From a virus: 20,109 bases of DNA. Shown piece after piece: positions 1 through 8,105 of this stretch. The notes beneath the pieces are model-generated. The model made no database searches. It was not told the DNA's origin and was given only the letters and a program-made list of their open reading frames with translations. Numbering within the stretch: the stretch's first letter is position 1; every line of letters begins with the position of its first letter. The stretch spans positions 1 to 20,109 of IMG/VR virus record IMGVR_UViG_3300042555_002565. One strand, given 5' to 3'. A program made the translations under genes and the position numbers.

Positions 1-26
1 GTAATTTTACGAATTAAGTCTTGCAT
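1..26 (-). CDS. Start of a probable gp45-like baseplate assembly (V) protein, partial
   Basis: An ATG at 26-24 overlaps the stop codon of the gpP-like gene as TAATG, which is typical of translational coupling. The eight visible codons read MQDLIRKI and then run off the window. In Mu-like phages the gene after gpP is gp45, the baseplate hub/spike protein V, whose members often start with a similar Asp-Leu-Ile-Arg stretch. The assignment rests on position and this short start only. Confidence 0.45.
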
Positions 27-1060
27 TATACACTCATTTCCTCGCCAATTTTTGAAGAATTTCTCTCCTCTGTAGGGTTGTATGCGTCTTTGATAACAAG
101 TTTTAATTCTGTTTTAAATCCATTTTCGTCAAATATAAAATTAGTTTCTTCAATTAAAAAATCACCTTTTAATTTAAATACAGGATAATCAATATTAACT
201 AGTGTATTTATTTCCCAAATTTTACCATCTTCATATTCCCAACTTGGTAACTCAATGCTTAATGAAAAAGCTTTGGCAATTTGTTTTGCCATTTCCCATT
301 TTGCACGCTCTTTGGCTTCATTTAATGTTATTGATTTTGTAATTGGAACTTGTTTAACTCGTGGCCTTTTTACGCTATTATCAATTACTTCAGCTATTTC
401 TTTTTTGTGTTTGTTTTTAGGACTTCCTACATTTACATAAACTCTATATGTTTGAAATTTTTCTGAATCTTTTTGTGTAAAATTTATTGAACTTATATTT
501 TCACCTTGTTTTAAACTTGTTACTACAGAGCTTGCAACGTCTGAAAAAATAATGCCGCCATCATGATCTGGATAGGCTAACACACCCTGATATTTTGCTA
601 ATTTTGAAATTGATTCCCATATTGTTTCGTTTTGTTGTAAAGATATATTATTTATTATTGAATTACTTTTATTTGATTTTCCGGAAACATTTATACCAAA
701 TGGGCTTGCTAAAGTTTCAGCCATAAATTTTAAACTTACATTTTTAAATGATCGATTATTATTTGTGTTAGCTGAATCAACAAGATCTCCTGTTTTGTCT
801 CTTCCAGTAATATCAAAACTTATAGAACTTTCATCTAGTGAATTACTAATCTCATCTATATAACCCGTAATCAAAGGCTTATCTTTAAACAATAAAGTAC
901 AAAGATCATCATTGCTTAAGTAATCTGTTGGGTTTATTGGATCATCAATATTTGAGGTGTAGGATATTTCAAATTTACCAGAAATTGCGGCAAGAGAACG
1001 AGTAACTTTAACATTTAGCCAGTTATCAAATATATAATTATTTACTTTTAACCTTATCAT
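26..1060 (-). CDS. Mu gpP-like baseplate hub protein (late control D family)
   Basis: This 344-residue protein probably forms the baseplate hub at the tip of the contractile tail tube, the role of Mu gpP/gp44 and P2 gpD. The N-terminal third (about 1-110) is beta-rich. A middle region has the hub-like stretch around residues 125-165 (ETLASPFGINV..., ETIWESISKLAKYQGVLAYPD), which resembles the phage late control D domain. The basic C-terminal part contains the typical motif ITLNEAKERAKWEMAKQIA. The size fits Mu gpP (about 380). The start overlaps the gpN-like gene by 23 nt and has a GAGGT Shine-Dalgarno element 8-9 nt upstream. The downstream gene starts in its stop codon. No active-site claim is made. 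Confidence 0.75.
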   Translation of the reverse strand: MIRLKVNNYIFDNWLNVKVTRSLAAISGKFEISYTSNIDDPINPTDYLSNDDLCTLLFKDKPLITGYIDEISNSLDESSISFDITGRDKTGDLVDSANTNNNRSFKNVSLKFMAETLASPFGINVSGKSNKSNSIINNISLQQNETIWESISKLAKYQGVLAYPDHDGGIIFSDVASSVVTSLKQGENISSINFTQKDSEKFQTYRVYVNVGSPKNKHKKEIAEVIDNSVKRPRVKQVPITKSITLNEAKERAKWEMAKQIAKAFSLSIELPSWEYEDGKIWEINTLVNIDYPVFKLKGDFLIEETNFIFDENGFKTELKLVIKDAYNPTEERNSSKIGEEMSV

Positions 1061-2375
1061 CTAAAATTACCTCAATAAAGTCTCCTTCATTTAAAAATAA
1101 AGGATTTTTAATATTATTAAGGTAAACAATATCATCTATGTTATTTAGTGTTTCAAAATTTTCAAAACAGAAGTTAAATATTGTCTGGTCTTTTTTTAAG
1201 GCGTATTTATTTATAGATGGAATTTCATCTGAGATGGAACTTAAAGCGTTATATGTATTTATTCTTAATTCATACAAAGATTTAAACACATCGCTTGATA
1301 TTGTTGGATCATTCATTAGTTGATCGATTTTATTTATAAGGTTGTCTCTAATTTTATTAGCTTCATTGATATTTATAAAAGTTGCTTCTGTAGTGGCAAA
1401 GTTACAAGCTGATGCTATTACATGGGTTTGCATTAATTTTTCAATTTCTTTTATATTTGTATCTGTATCACTTTTTTGTAATTTATTGGTATAAATTCTT
1501 TCGTATTCTAAAAGAATTTCCTTTGTCTCATTTGCTTTTTCTATTTTATTTTTATTATCATTATTACTTTTAAATTCCATCATGCTAGGTAAAACAAGTG
1601 CAGAAATCGCTTGAGGTAAAGCCTTTGACGCTTCGGAATTATTTAATAATCTATTAAAAGATTCAAGAACCCCATCTATTAAATCAGCCGTAAAACTAGG
1701 AATATTTGAAACCCGATCTATCATGGATTTTGCATTGTAAACTAAATAAGTGAAATCTGTTCCTATCTGTGCTACAGAAGCAATAAAACCTTCAACATCT
1801 CTAACAGAATCTACTACATCTGAAATTGCTTTTTGAGCATCATAAATTTTTGATGATGTTTCTTTAACAAGATCTTTAACAAAGCCATATGATTCTTTAA
1901 ATGCTTTTAATGCATTAAATTTAGTATCCTTTGTTGAATTTTCAACCAAAGCTTTTGTATTTATTTTTGGTTTTATGGCAATGTTTTTGCTTGATTCAAC
2001 AAATTCAAATTCTATAGAACATTTACCTATTTTTGTATTCTCTTCTGATATAGAAACCTTTTGACAAAAAACAATAAGTCGTCCTAAAAATGGGTGTATT
2101 AATTCACCTTCAACCCCATCTTCAATTAGTTTTTTTAAATTATCTCTTATTTTAAAAACATTTTTACCAATAATAAATCCTTTAACTTTAAAAGAAGCTT
2201 GCATTTTTCCAAATTTTTGGATTACAAATTTATTATTAAAAGGAAAAGATTTTAAAGAATTTCTATGGCCAAACTCGCTATTATGGCTTTCAATTTCAAA
2301 ATATATTCCTAAGAAACAAGCTTCTTCTAATTCTTGTTCAAAAGGCTTAAATCCTTCTAGCTCTAAATTTTCCAT
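1038..2375 (-). CDS. Mu gpN-like tail/DNA circulation protein
   Basis: This 445-residue protein matches in position and layout the Mu gpN family, historically named DNA circularisation protein N and now seen as a baseplate or tail-tip component. The N-terminal domain (about 5-130) fits this family: an SFPF motif, a KMQASFKVKGFIIG beta stretch, and GELIHPFLGRLIVFCQKVSISEE, the usual 'hPfyG...v' motif. It is followed by long helical, partly coiled segments (about 150-400) and a short beta-rich end. It sits between tape measure and gpP-like hub exactly as in Mu. The start has only a modest AAAGAGA Shine-Dalgarno. Confidence is high for the family, low for the biochemical role. Confidence 0.78.
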   Translation of the reverse strand: MENLELEGFKPFEQELEEACFLGIYFEIESHNSEFGHRNSLKSFPFNNKFVIQKFGKMQASFKVKGFIIGKNVFKIRDNLKKLIEDGVEGELIHPFLGRLIVFCQKVSISEENTKIGKCSIEFEFVESSKNIAIKPKINTKALVENSTKDTKFNALKAFKESYGFVKDLVKETSSKIYDAQKAISDVVDSVRDVEGFIASVAQIGTDFTYLVYNAKSMIDRVSNIPSFTADLIDGVLESFNRLLNNSEASKALPQAISALVLPSMMEFKSNNDNKNKIEKANETKEILLEYERIYTNKLQKSDTDTNIKEIEKLMQTHVIASACNFATTEATFININEANKIRDNLINKIDQLMNDPTISSDVFKSLYELRINTYNALSSISDEIPSINKYALKKDQTIFNFCFENFETLNNIDDIVYLNNIKNPLFLNEGDFIEVILDDKVKSK

Positions 2376-2387
2376 TTTTTTTCTCTT

Positions 2388-4505
2388 TTATTCGTAAGCC
2401 AAATCCTGAAAGCCCATATTTGAAATATTTAATTTAGTAGGATTATTTCCTTTTGTTGCTGAAGATACGCTTAGATCCTTGGGCGCATTATTAAAATTAA
2501 TATCAATAATTGATTTACTTGTTAGCTGGTTCATTTCAGCGTTACTTTTTGGGACATACAAACTAATTGGCTCTAACTTCTGAATCTCTTTTTTAGTAAT
2601 ATTTATTTGATCAGGAATGCCTTTTATTTCATTACTATCACCAAATAATTTTGACTTTATTCTAATATAATAACCATATAATTTATCAAATGCTTTTGTA
2701 AGAACGTCTAAGCCGCTATTAATTAAACCTTTAAAAGAATCCCAAGCACCATATAACCATATTTTAATTTTATCCCAATTCTTATATATCAAATATCCAG
2801 CGGTTGCTATTAATGCAACAGTTGCAGTTATTGCGAGAGCTATCGGGTTAGAAATAGCAAATATAGCTAATCCTCTACCTATGCCTAAAATCAATGATTT
2901 AAACTTAGAAAAAATACTAATTATATTTTTAAATTTGCTAAAAAAGCTAAATGCTTTTTTTAATGTTTTTAATTTTTGACTTTCGGCTACAAGCTTAGAA
3001 AACTCAAAAACTTTTTTAATTGCAAATACACCTTCGGCAACCTTAGCAATCATACCTAAAACTTTAAAACCAGCTAAAGCAAATAAGCCAAACCCTGCAA
3101 CCCATTTTAACATTGAAGGATGTTGTTTTGAAAAAGTGCCTACTCTTTCCATTATATTTCCAAGTTTACCTACAAATTTAATTGCAAGATCAAGAATCCC
3201 ACTACTCGCAAGCTTCTCTTTAAAATTATCTACTTCTCCAGAAAGTTTATCTAATTTTCCTCTATAAGAATTTTGATAAAATTTAAATTGCAAAGAAGTT
3301 TGTCCTTGATATTTCTGCATTCTCTGATGAGTTTTAAAAATATCTGTACCGCCATTTTCAGCACTTGCGGCCATTTTGGTAATTCCTGCAATACCTTCTT
3401 TTCCAAACATATTTCTTAATGATTCGCCGTAAATATTTGGCTCGAGTTTTTTTTGTGCTAATTGCAATTTAGGCACTAAATATTCAAAAAATTGTAATTT
3501 TCCTTTTTGCCAAATTTTATTTTCATCCAAACCTAATACTTTTGTTGCCCGTGTCCATTTATCTAAAGATTTTGCATCATATGTAACTGTTATTCCATCT
3601 TCTTTTAAAGTGTCTGCAAATTTTGAATCGTTTTTAGTTAAATTTAAAAGTGTTTTGGGTGAAATTGTACCATACAACATATTTTTTATTGAAGTACCAG
3701 CTTTAGAACCTTCAACGCCACCTAATGCCATTTGTGCATAAATTGATGCAAGATCAACTTTTGGAAGATTAAAAGATTTTGCAACGGGCGCACTGTTCGC
3801 TAACCCTGTATTAATTTCACCCATATCAGACCCTGATATTTCTTTAAGCCAAACCATTAAATCTGCGCTATCAGTAAATTTATCCTCTTTTTCTCCATAA
3901 GCATGTGTAACTCTTACAATGGATTTTAAGGATTCAGCCGGATCATAATTTAAATCTTTCCCAAACATCGATCCTAGTTTACTTGAGTTCACTAATCCAT
4001 CTATTGATTGCACGCCACTTCTTACAGAGGTGAGCATCAATTTGCTAAATTGTGCTGTACTTGTTCCTATAGATGTAGCTGTACTTTCAGCTTTATTTTT
4101 TAAGCTATCAAATTCTTTATTTGTTAAATGTGTTATTGCAGAAATTCTATTCATGTTTGTATTTAAATCATCTGCAAGAAATAAACCAGAATTAAAAATA
4201 TTTCCTAACCTATTATTAATTGAATCAAATGGTCTTGTTACTTCATTAAACCCATTAAATAAAGATTTATTAAAGTCATTCCACTTCTTTTTATTATTTG
4301 TGGTTGCATTGTCTAAATCTTTAGAAAGTTTTAAAACATATTTAGAAACACTATTTAAATTTAGCTTTAACTTATCAAAATTAGTATTATTATCTAGTTT
4401 TTTCATTTGAGACATAAAGCTATTTAAAGGGCTTTCCATATTTTTAAATACTTTACTAAACCCATCTATAGCTTTAAGATCTATTACTAATTCTGATTTG
4501 TTCAT
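2388..4505 (-). CDS. Tail tape measure protein
   Basis: This 705-residue protein sets tail length and is probably threaded through the tail tube. Helical N-terminal residues 1-110 lead to a TP901-type core (about 115-290) with the phrases TATSIGTSTAQFSKLML and IYAQMALGGVEGSKAGTSIKNMLYG, which are characteristic of phage minor tail/tape measure domains. Two hydrophobic segments follow (about 465-490 and 538-574, the latter with GLAIFAISNPIALAITATVA), then a KNWDKIKIW motif seen after the membrane segment in many tape measure proteins. The start lies 32 nt inside the end of the frameshift-accessed GpE-like frame and has AGGA upstream. It follows the tail assembly chaperone genes, the usual order in myophages. 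Confidence 0.93.
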   Translation of the reverse strand: MNKSELVIDLKAIDGFSKVFKNMESPLNSFMSQMKKLDNNTNFDKLKLNLNSVSKYVLKLSKDLDNATTNNKKKWNDFNKSLFNGFNEVTRPFDSINNRLGNIFNSGLFLADDLNTNMNRISAITHLTNKEFDSLKNKAESTATSIGTSTAQFSKLMLTSVRSGVQSIDGLVNSSKLGSMFGKDLNYDPAESLKSIVRVTHAYGEKEDKFTDSADLMVWLKEISGSDMGEINTGLANSAPVAKSFNLPKVDLASIYAQMALGGVEGSKAGTSIKNMLYGTISPKTLLNLTKNDSKFADTLKEDGITVTYDAKSLDKWTRATKVLGLDENKIWQKGKLQFFEYLVPKLQLAQKKLEPNIYGESLRNMFGKEGIAGITKMAASAENGGTDIFKTHQRMQKYQGQTSLQFKFYQNSYRGKLDKLSGEVDNFKEKLASSGILDLAIKFVGKLGNIMERVGTFSKQHPSMLKWVAGFGLFALAGFKVLGMIAKVAEGVFAIKKVFEFSKLVAESQKLKTLKKAFSFFSKFKNIISIFSKFKSLILGIGRGLAIFAISNPIALAITATVALIATAGYLIYKNWDKIKIWLYGAWDSFKGLINSGLDVLTKAFDKLYGYYIRIKSKLFGDSNEIKGIPDQINITKKEIQKLEPISLYVPKSNAEMNQLTSKSIIDINFNNAPKDLSVSSATKGNNPTKLNISNMGFQDLAYE

Positions 4506-4665
4506 CTTGCTCTTTCCTAATTGCTTCAGTGTAAAATATAAGTTGACTTATCGTTAATTTTTCAATTTCTGAAGGTGTCCAATTAAAATTAACAATTAAT
4601 GATCCAATTATTCTGTTAATTCCCTCGGAACAGTGCCGAAAAAATATTGTAACATTAATGAGCAT
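4474..4665 (-). CDS. GpE-like C-terminal extension of the tail assembly chaperone (read by -1 frameshift)
   Basis: This 63-codon open frame overlaps the end of the gp41-like gene in the -1 frame. It contains FNWTPSEIEKLTISQLIFYTEAIRK, which matches the short GpE-family motif ('FhWpP.el..ms..eL..wr..A') used in P2 E' and Mu gp42. Its own ATG (4665) has no convincing Shine-Dalgarno and lies upstream of the slippery site. The likely product is instead a fusion: 115 residues of the gp41-like protein, a -1 slip at 4638-4644, then 54 residues of this frame, for 169 in total. The fused form would be the tape-measure-binding chaperone, by analogy with lambda gpGT and P2 gpE+E'. Confidence 0.75.
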   Translation of the reverse strand: MLINVTIFFRHCSEGINRIIGSLIVNFNWTPSEIEKLTISQLIFYTEAIRKEQDEQIRISNRS

Positions 4666-4982
4666 AGTAGATAATCTTTACCGCTCATTTTATTAAATGT
4701 ACTTAATGGATAACCTGTAAGTTTTGCGGTCATGTGAATTACAAATTTGACTCTACTAAATTCAGATTGATCATAGTTTATATAATCTTTGACCTCTATT
4801 TCTTGAAAGACAAGTTTAGTAATTTCGGAATCTTCATTTTTAACATCATTATCTTTATTTAATTTTGTTATATCAATTAAAGGTTTGTTAAGTTTTATTG
4901 TACGATTCTTAAAATCAATATTTTCCATAGATTTATCATTATCAATATCGTTATTATTTAGAACTTCATTATTTTCATCCAT
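4608..4982 (-). CDS. Mu gp41-like tail assembly chaperone, zero-frame product
   Basis: This 124-residue protein has an acidic, low-complexity N-terminus (about 1-30). A TAC-type core follows (KLNKPLIDITKLNK, then VFQEIEVKDYINY and KLTGYPLSTFNKMSGKDYLLCSLMLQYFF), resembling the Mu-like phage tail assembly chaperone/E family. It probably coats or delivers the tape measure during tail tube assembly and is absent from the virion. It has a strong Shine-Dalgarno AAGGAGATAT. It follows the tube gene and precedes the tape measure. Near its 3' end, T_TTT_TTC allows a -1 shift into the GpE-like frame; without the shift it ends nine codons later. Confidence 0.8.
   Translation of the reverse strand: MDENNEVLNNNDIDNDKSMENIDFKNRTIKLNKPLIDITKLNKDNDVKNEDSEITKLVFQEIEVKDYINYDQSEFSRVKFVIHMTAKLTGYPLSTFNKMSGKDYLLCSLMLQYFFGTVPRELTE
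4638..4644 (-). promoter_or_regulatory. Programmed -1 ribosomal frameshift site T_TTT_TTC
   Basis: Read on the minus strand in the gp41-like frame, the codons are TAT TTT TTC GGC. This creates the canonical slippery heptamer T TTT TTC. A one-base backward slip gives TTT TTT CGG and enters the GpE-like frame. A short stem TCGG/CCGA begins at the site. Further downstream, ATTAAC and GTTAAT could pair across about 21 nt as a weak stimulator. Such sites are established in tail chaperone genes of lambda, P2 and Mu-like phages. Confidence 0.8.
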
Positions 4983-5031
4983 TTTTATATCTCCTTAAAA
5001 TTAAATTAAAATCATTTTAAAAAATCTATTA

Positions 5032-5409
5032 TTAGTTTGTCTTTACTTCCATACCTCTTATACCCTCAAATTTAATTGGGGTTTTAGAATCTTTTGTACT
5101 AACCTCGCCTCCTTTATCATTAACTGTCCACGCATTATATAAAGTAAATATTTTCCCATTTTCTAGTTCAAGTGTAATTGTGGCATCTTTTATTTTTATA
5201 ATATCATCTAAAGTAACATCTTTTAAAAATATATTACCTTCAATAAATGGGACTTGTGGTTCTGCTGTATATCCTACTACGTAATTAGTCCCTTTTTGTG
5301 CAGTTCTAAGTCTTCCAATACCACCATATTTAAATTCACCTTCACAATGTAGACCCCTACCATTGTATTTTAGTGTGACATATCCACCTAATAAATTACC
5401 ATCTGCCAT
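5032..5409 (-). CDS. Tail tube protein (Mu gpM-like)
   Basis: This 125-residue protein fits the contractile tail tube of the Mu gpM family (about 118 residues). It is beta-rich, with GYVTLKYNGRGLHCEGEFKY near the start and the central phrase PQVPFIEGNIFLKDVTLDDI, which resembles the conserved 'tG.it.l.d.t...L' region of tube proteins. The end has TPIKFEGIRGMEV. It lies directly after the sheath gene, as in all Mu-like tails. The Shine-Dalgarno AAGGAGATATTAAT before ATG is among the strongest in the window, fitting a protein needed in many copies. Confidence 0.87.
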   Translation of the reverse strand: MADGNLLGGYVTLKYNGRGLHCEGEFKYGGIGRLRTAQKGTNYVVGYTAEPQVPFIEGNIFLKDVTLDDIIKIKDATITLELENGKIFTLYNAWTVNDKGGEVSTKDSKTPIKFEGIRGMEVKTN

Positions 5410-5421
5410 ATTAATATCTCC

Positions 5422-6924
5422 TTATTTAAATCTAATCTGTACAGCAACTTGTAATAATTGTTTGATTAAAGTTGGCGACATCATGATATCAAGTCGTCTA
5501 CTATTATTTTTATTTAATTCGACTTTTAAATCTTCAATAAAATCATCCAAATTTTGAACAAGTCCGTTTTTTTCCCATTGCATAAAACAAGCTATAGCTT
5601 CGCATTTAGCTAAATTAGGCGTTAAAATTTTTAAACTTGGATCTAAATTGTTTTCATTTTCTGCCAAGTTGTGCCTGTTATATTTAGTCCAAAAATATTG
5701 CTTAAAATCACTTCTTAAAAATGATAGCGTTAACATTGTTTCTGCACATTGGTAACTATCATCTGGCATGCCCGCATTATTTCTTTTGTAAGATGTAACA
5801 ACTCTTTCAAGTGTAGGAGTATTTCCTATTGTAGTAATTGAACCAACACCCTTTAAAATTTGTGAATTTCTTGTGTCAATATCAATTCTATTATTTTGAA
5901 ATGGCGGTTTAATTCCAACTAATGGGATATTTTGCAACGGACTTGCCGGATTAATGGAGCCACTTAATGCAATTTGTGCGGCTGCGGCTGCATTTATTAA
6001 ATATGTTGGAGATACACTATTTGCATAGTTTAAAGGGATAATTGCTTCACAATTTAAATTGTCTAAATTTGCTTTAAAAATTTTATCGTTTGAATCTTCT
6101 TTATTAATTGTGATTAGCAATAGGCCATCGGTTTGTGAATTTGAACTCCATCTATTTTTCAAAATATCTGCCATTTTGTTATTAAATTCATAACTAAAAA
6201 ATGGGGTTACGATTAAATTAAATTTATTGTCTTTTATTTCTTCTTTAAATAATGCGTCAATATCTTCCAAATATTCTTTTGTTGCACCTGCAAATTTAGT
6301 GATAATTAAATTATCTTTATCTGCATAAGTCATTTTTAAATTAGTTGGTAAAGGTTTATCTTCATACCCATTAAGGTAAATAGCGTAGTCATTATAAATT
6401 GATGACTTATGAATTGTTTTTATTAGAATCGCATTTGGCTTTGTTTGATCTAAAATACAAGTAACAGGTATATCAATATTGTTAGAAATTTCTTTTACTA
6501 CTGCATTACAGATATCTTTTAAATCTTTTGTTGAATTAATTGTAATGTTTAAAATTTCACCAAAAATAATAATTGAAAGAACCCCATCTAGTATTGGTTT
6601 TGTAGGGTCTTCAAAATCAAAAACCAACGAAGTTGATGCTTCTTTATCTCCTTCAGCCACGGCAATACAACTTACTTCAATTTTTTTGTCGTTCTTTTTA
6701 TATTTTAAATATTGTTGAAATAAATTAGATCCAAGGCCAAAAAGATCTTGAGCCTGTTTATCAGAATTAACTTGATATATTTTTGATAAATTAGCTTTTC
6801 CCAAGGTATTTTTAAAACCTATCAATAAAGTTTTAAATCCTTGTTGTTTTGTATTTGCAAGCGAGTTATCAAATTCTGCGCTCATACAAGGGACTTGTGA
6901 ATCTGTAATTGTATTAAAAATCAT
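5422..6924 (-). CDS. Contractile tail sheath protein (Mu gpL-like)
   Basis: This 500-residue protein has the length of Mu gpL (about 495). The N-terminus begins with IPDSQVP-like wording (MIFNTITDSQVPCMSAEFDN), as in Mu-type sheaths. The middle has an alternating alpha/beta sheath domain with DALFKEEIKDNKFNLIVTPF and NAAAAAQIALSGSINPASPLQNIPL. The C-terminal part (about 350-500) carries RNSQILKGVGSITTIGNTPTLERVVTSYKRN, typical of the conserved inner sheath domain that touches the tube and neighbouring subunits. It shows that the virion is a myovirus with a contractile tail. The upstream Shine-Dalgarno is AAGGA; the gene lies between tail terminator and tube. Confidence 0.93.
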   Translation of the reverse strand: MIFNTITDSQVPCMSAEFDNSLANTKQQGFKTLLIGFKNTLGKANLSKIYQVNSDKQAQDLFGLGSNLFQQYLKYKKNDKKIEVSCIAVAEGDKEASTSLVFDFEDPTKPILDGVLSIIIFGEILNITINSTKDLKDICNAVVKEISNNIDIPVTCILDQTKPNAILIKTIHKSSIYNDYAIYLNGYEDKPLPTNLKMTYADKDNLIITKFAGATKEYLEDIDALFKEEIKDNKFNLIVTPFFSYEFNNKMADILKNRWSSNSQTDGLLLITINKEDSNDKIFKANLDNLNCEAIIPLNYANSVSPTYLINAAAAAQIALSGSINPASPLQNIPLVGIKPPFQNNRIDIDTRNSQILKGVGSITTIGNTPTLERVVTSYKRNNAGMPDDSYQCAETMLTLSFLRSDFKQYFWTKYNRHNLAENENNLDPSLKILTPNLAKCEAIACFMQWEKNGLVQNLDDFIEDLKVELNKNNSRRLDIMMSPTLIKQLLQVAVQIRFK

Positions 6925-6936
6925 TTAAAAAAATCC

Positions 6937-7374
6937 TTATGCTAAAGGAACGTCGTATTTAATTGTCTCGCAATATTTGACACTATAAGTAATAACTGTA
7001 ATTTCATCATTACTTATAGTTTCAGTATTTCTACTATCGTAACTAGTTTTAATATATCTAATTTCAAAACCTTTAATTTTAATATTTGCAATTTGCTCTT
7101 CAATTTGGTTGGCTATAATATCACTTGAATTGTCATTATCTGGATTATTTAAACGATTGTAAATTACAAAATTTACATCTGTATCTCTTATTGATCCTCT
7201 TGGGTGTATATCTTCTATCTTTTCTTCACTTGATATATATATTCCTATTGCTGGTAGATCTATATCATCATCAAATGTTAAAAAGTTATGAACATAAATA
7301 TTTTCTTTACACTCTGTTTTATTTATAATCGAGTCTTTTAATAATTTTTTAATTTCTATTCTCTTGTGAGTCAT
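6937..7374 (-). CDS. Tail terminator / minor tail protein U-like
   Basis: This 145-residue protein resembles lambda gpU-type tail terminators, which cap the tail tube and join it to the head. It opens with a helix (HKRIEIKKLLKDSII). It then has DDIDLPAIGIYISSEEKIED, close to the conserved 'fP.i.Vy...e' motif, and an acidic helix near DNDNSSDIIANQIEEQIANI. It ends with EITVITYSVKYCE, matching the terminal strand of the family. Its position just before the sheath gene agrees. The identification is by motif and position, and Mu gp37-like proteins occupy the same slot. Confidence 0.65.
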   Translation of the reverse strand: MTHKRIEIKKLLKDSIINKTECKENIYVHNFLTFDDDIDLPAIGIYISSEEKIEDIHPRGSIRDTDVNFVIYNRLNNPDNDNSSDIIANQIEEQIANIKIKGFEIRYIKTSYDSRNTETISNDEITVITYSVKYCETIKYDVPLA

Positions 7375-7379
7375 TTTTT

Positions 7380-7703
7380 TTAAACTTTCTTTAAATATAA
7401 TTTATTAAAACCTTCATTTTTATATATTTTTTCATGAATGATATATTTGTTATTTTTATATTCTATGCTGATAATATCTTTTTTATTTATATCTATATTA
7501 TTTGGAATATTTAATATTAGACTGTAATCAATGACTGTGGAATAATTTCTTTTAGAAAACCTGCTTTCATTAAATTGGACAATACAATCAATTACTTTAG
7601 TTGTATTGTCCTTTAAAAATAAGGTTATTTCTTCCTTAAATACTTCAGTCATTTCTTTTGTAGCGTCTAAAATTAAATCATCCCATTTTGATGATTTAGG
7701 CAA
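7380..7703 (-). CDS. Probable head-tail joining protein (gpFII-like)
   Basis: This 107-residue protein lies between the DUF2190 protein and the tail terminator, where head-tail connectors such as lambda gpFII or the 'ATP-binding sugar transporter-like' phage family are found. A helical N-terminus (about 5-30) is followed by beta strands (YSLILNIPN, DIISIEYKNNKYIIHEKIYKNEGF), which fits that small beta-barrel fold. The start codon is TTG (7703-7701), overlapping the upstream stop. A GGGAG Shine-Dalgarno six bases upstream supports it, and the next ATG would remove 16 residues. The family is inferred mostly from size and place. Confidence 0.5.
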   Translation of the reverse strand: MPKSSKWDDLILDATKEMTEVFKEEITLFLKDNTTKVIDCIVQFNESRFSKRNYSTVIDYSLILNIPNNIDINKKDIISIEYKNNKYIIHEKIYKNEGFNKLYLKKV

Positions 7704-8037
7704 TTAAAGCTCCCGTTGAAATGAATGAAGAAAATAGAAGCCTCGAATAAATGCCACTTCCAGCATCAAGAGTGTAGCCAATTGCTAGTGATCCAGCTTC
7801 CTTTTTACATGAAATAACTTTAGTTGTGGGTGCATAATATGCCATTTGTCCGGCTGTAAAATCTCCAGTAATTTGAAATTTATAGATACCGGATGTTATA
7901 GCGGTTACTCTCTCGCCTTTTTTTACATTAATTGCACTTACAAGGACAAGGCTTCCTAAAACAAATAGTTCTCCTCCTTTTAAAGTATCCGGTGCAATTA
8001 TTCCAAAATTATTAGCATCTGAATTATAGTTACGCAT
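7696..8037 (-). CDS. DUF2190 capsid-associated protein, possible decoration protein
   Basis: This 113-residue, glycine-rich, beta-rich protein has the DUF2190 layout. LKGGELFVLGSLVLVSA and a VKKGERVTAITSGIYKF strand come first, then AGQMAYYAPTTKVISCKKEAGSLAIGYTLDAGSG, which is close to the 'G..vyw......vt......iG.al.d...g' signature. DUF2190 genes commonly follow the major capsid gene and are thought to encode head decoration or structural proteins. It lies 48 nt after the capsid fusion gene and has an AAAGGAAAG Shine-Dalgarno. A role on the capsid surface is inferred. Confidence 0.75.
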   Translation of the reverse strand: MRNYNSDANNFGIIAPDTLKGGELFVLGSLVLVSAINVKKGERVTAITSGIYKFQITGDFTAGQMAYYAPTTKVISCKKEAGSLAIGYTLDAGSGIYSRLLFSSFISTGALIA

Positions 8038-8080
8038 TTTATACTTTCCTTTATTAATTAAATATATTTTTTTACACTAT

Positions 8081-8105
8081 CTAAATTAGGTTTTAGCTAA
8101 TTTAG
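8081..8105 (-). repeat. Inverted repeat over the capsid gene stop codon
   Basis: CTAAATTA at 8081-8088 and TAATTTAG at 8098-8105 form a perfect 8-bp inverted repeat with a 9-base loop. It spans the end of the protease-capsid gene including its TAA. There is no T-tract after it on the minus strand, so it is not a standard terminator. It could be an mRNA processing or stability hairpin, or chance in AT-rich sequence. Confidence 0.35.

Noticed and set aside
4030-4410. Plus-strand open frame of 126 residues opposite the tape measure gene
   Set aside because: It is a hydrophobic antisense shadow of a well supported gene, without a ribosome site; AT-rich coding DNA often gives such frames.
4474-4665. 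Independent start of the GpE-like frame at the ATG 4665
   Set aside because: There is no good Shine-Dalgarno, and the ATG lies upstream of a canonical slippery heptamer in the correct register, so fusion by frameshift is more likely.
5001-5031. Terminator between tube and tail chaperone genes
   Set aside because: The TTAAAAT/ATTTTAA hairpin is A/T only and weak, and the next gene has a strong ribosome site in the same operon.
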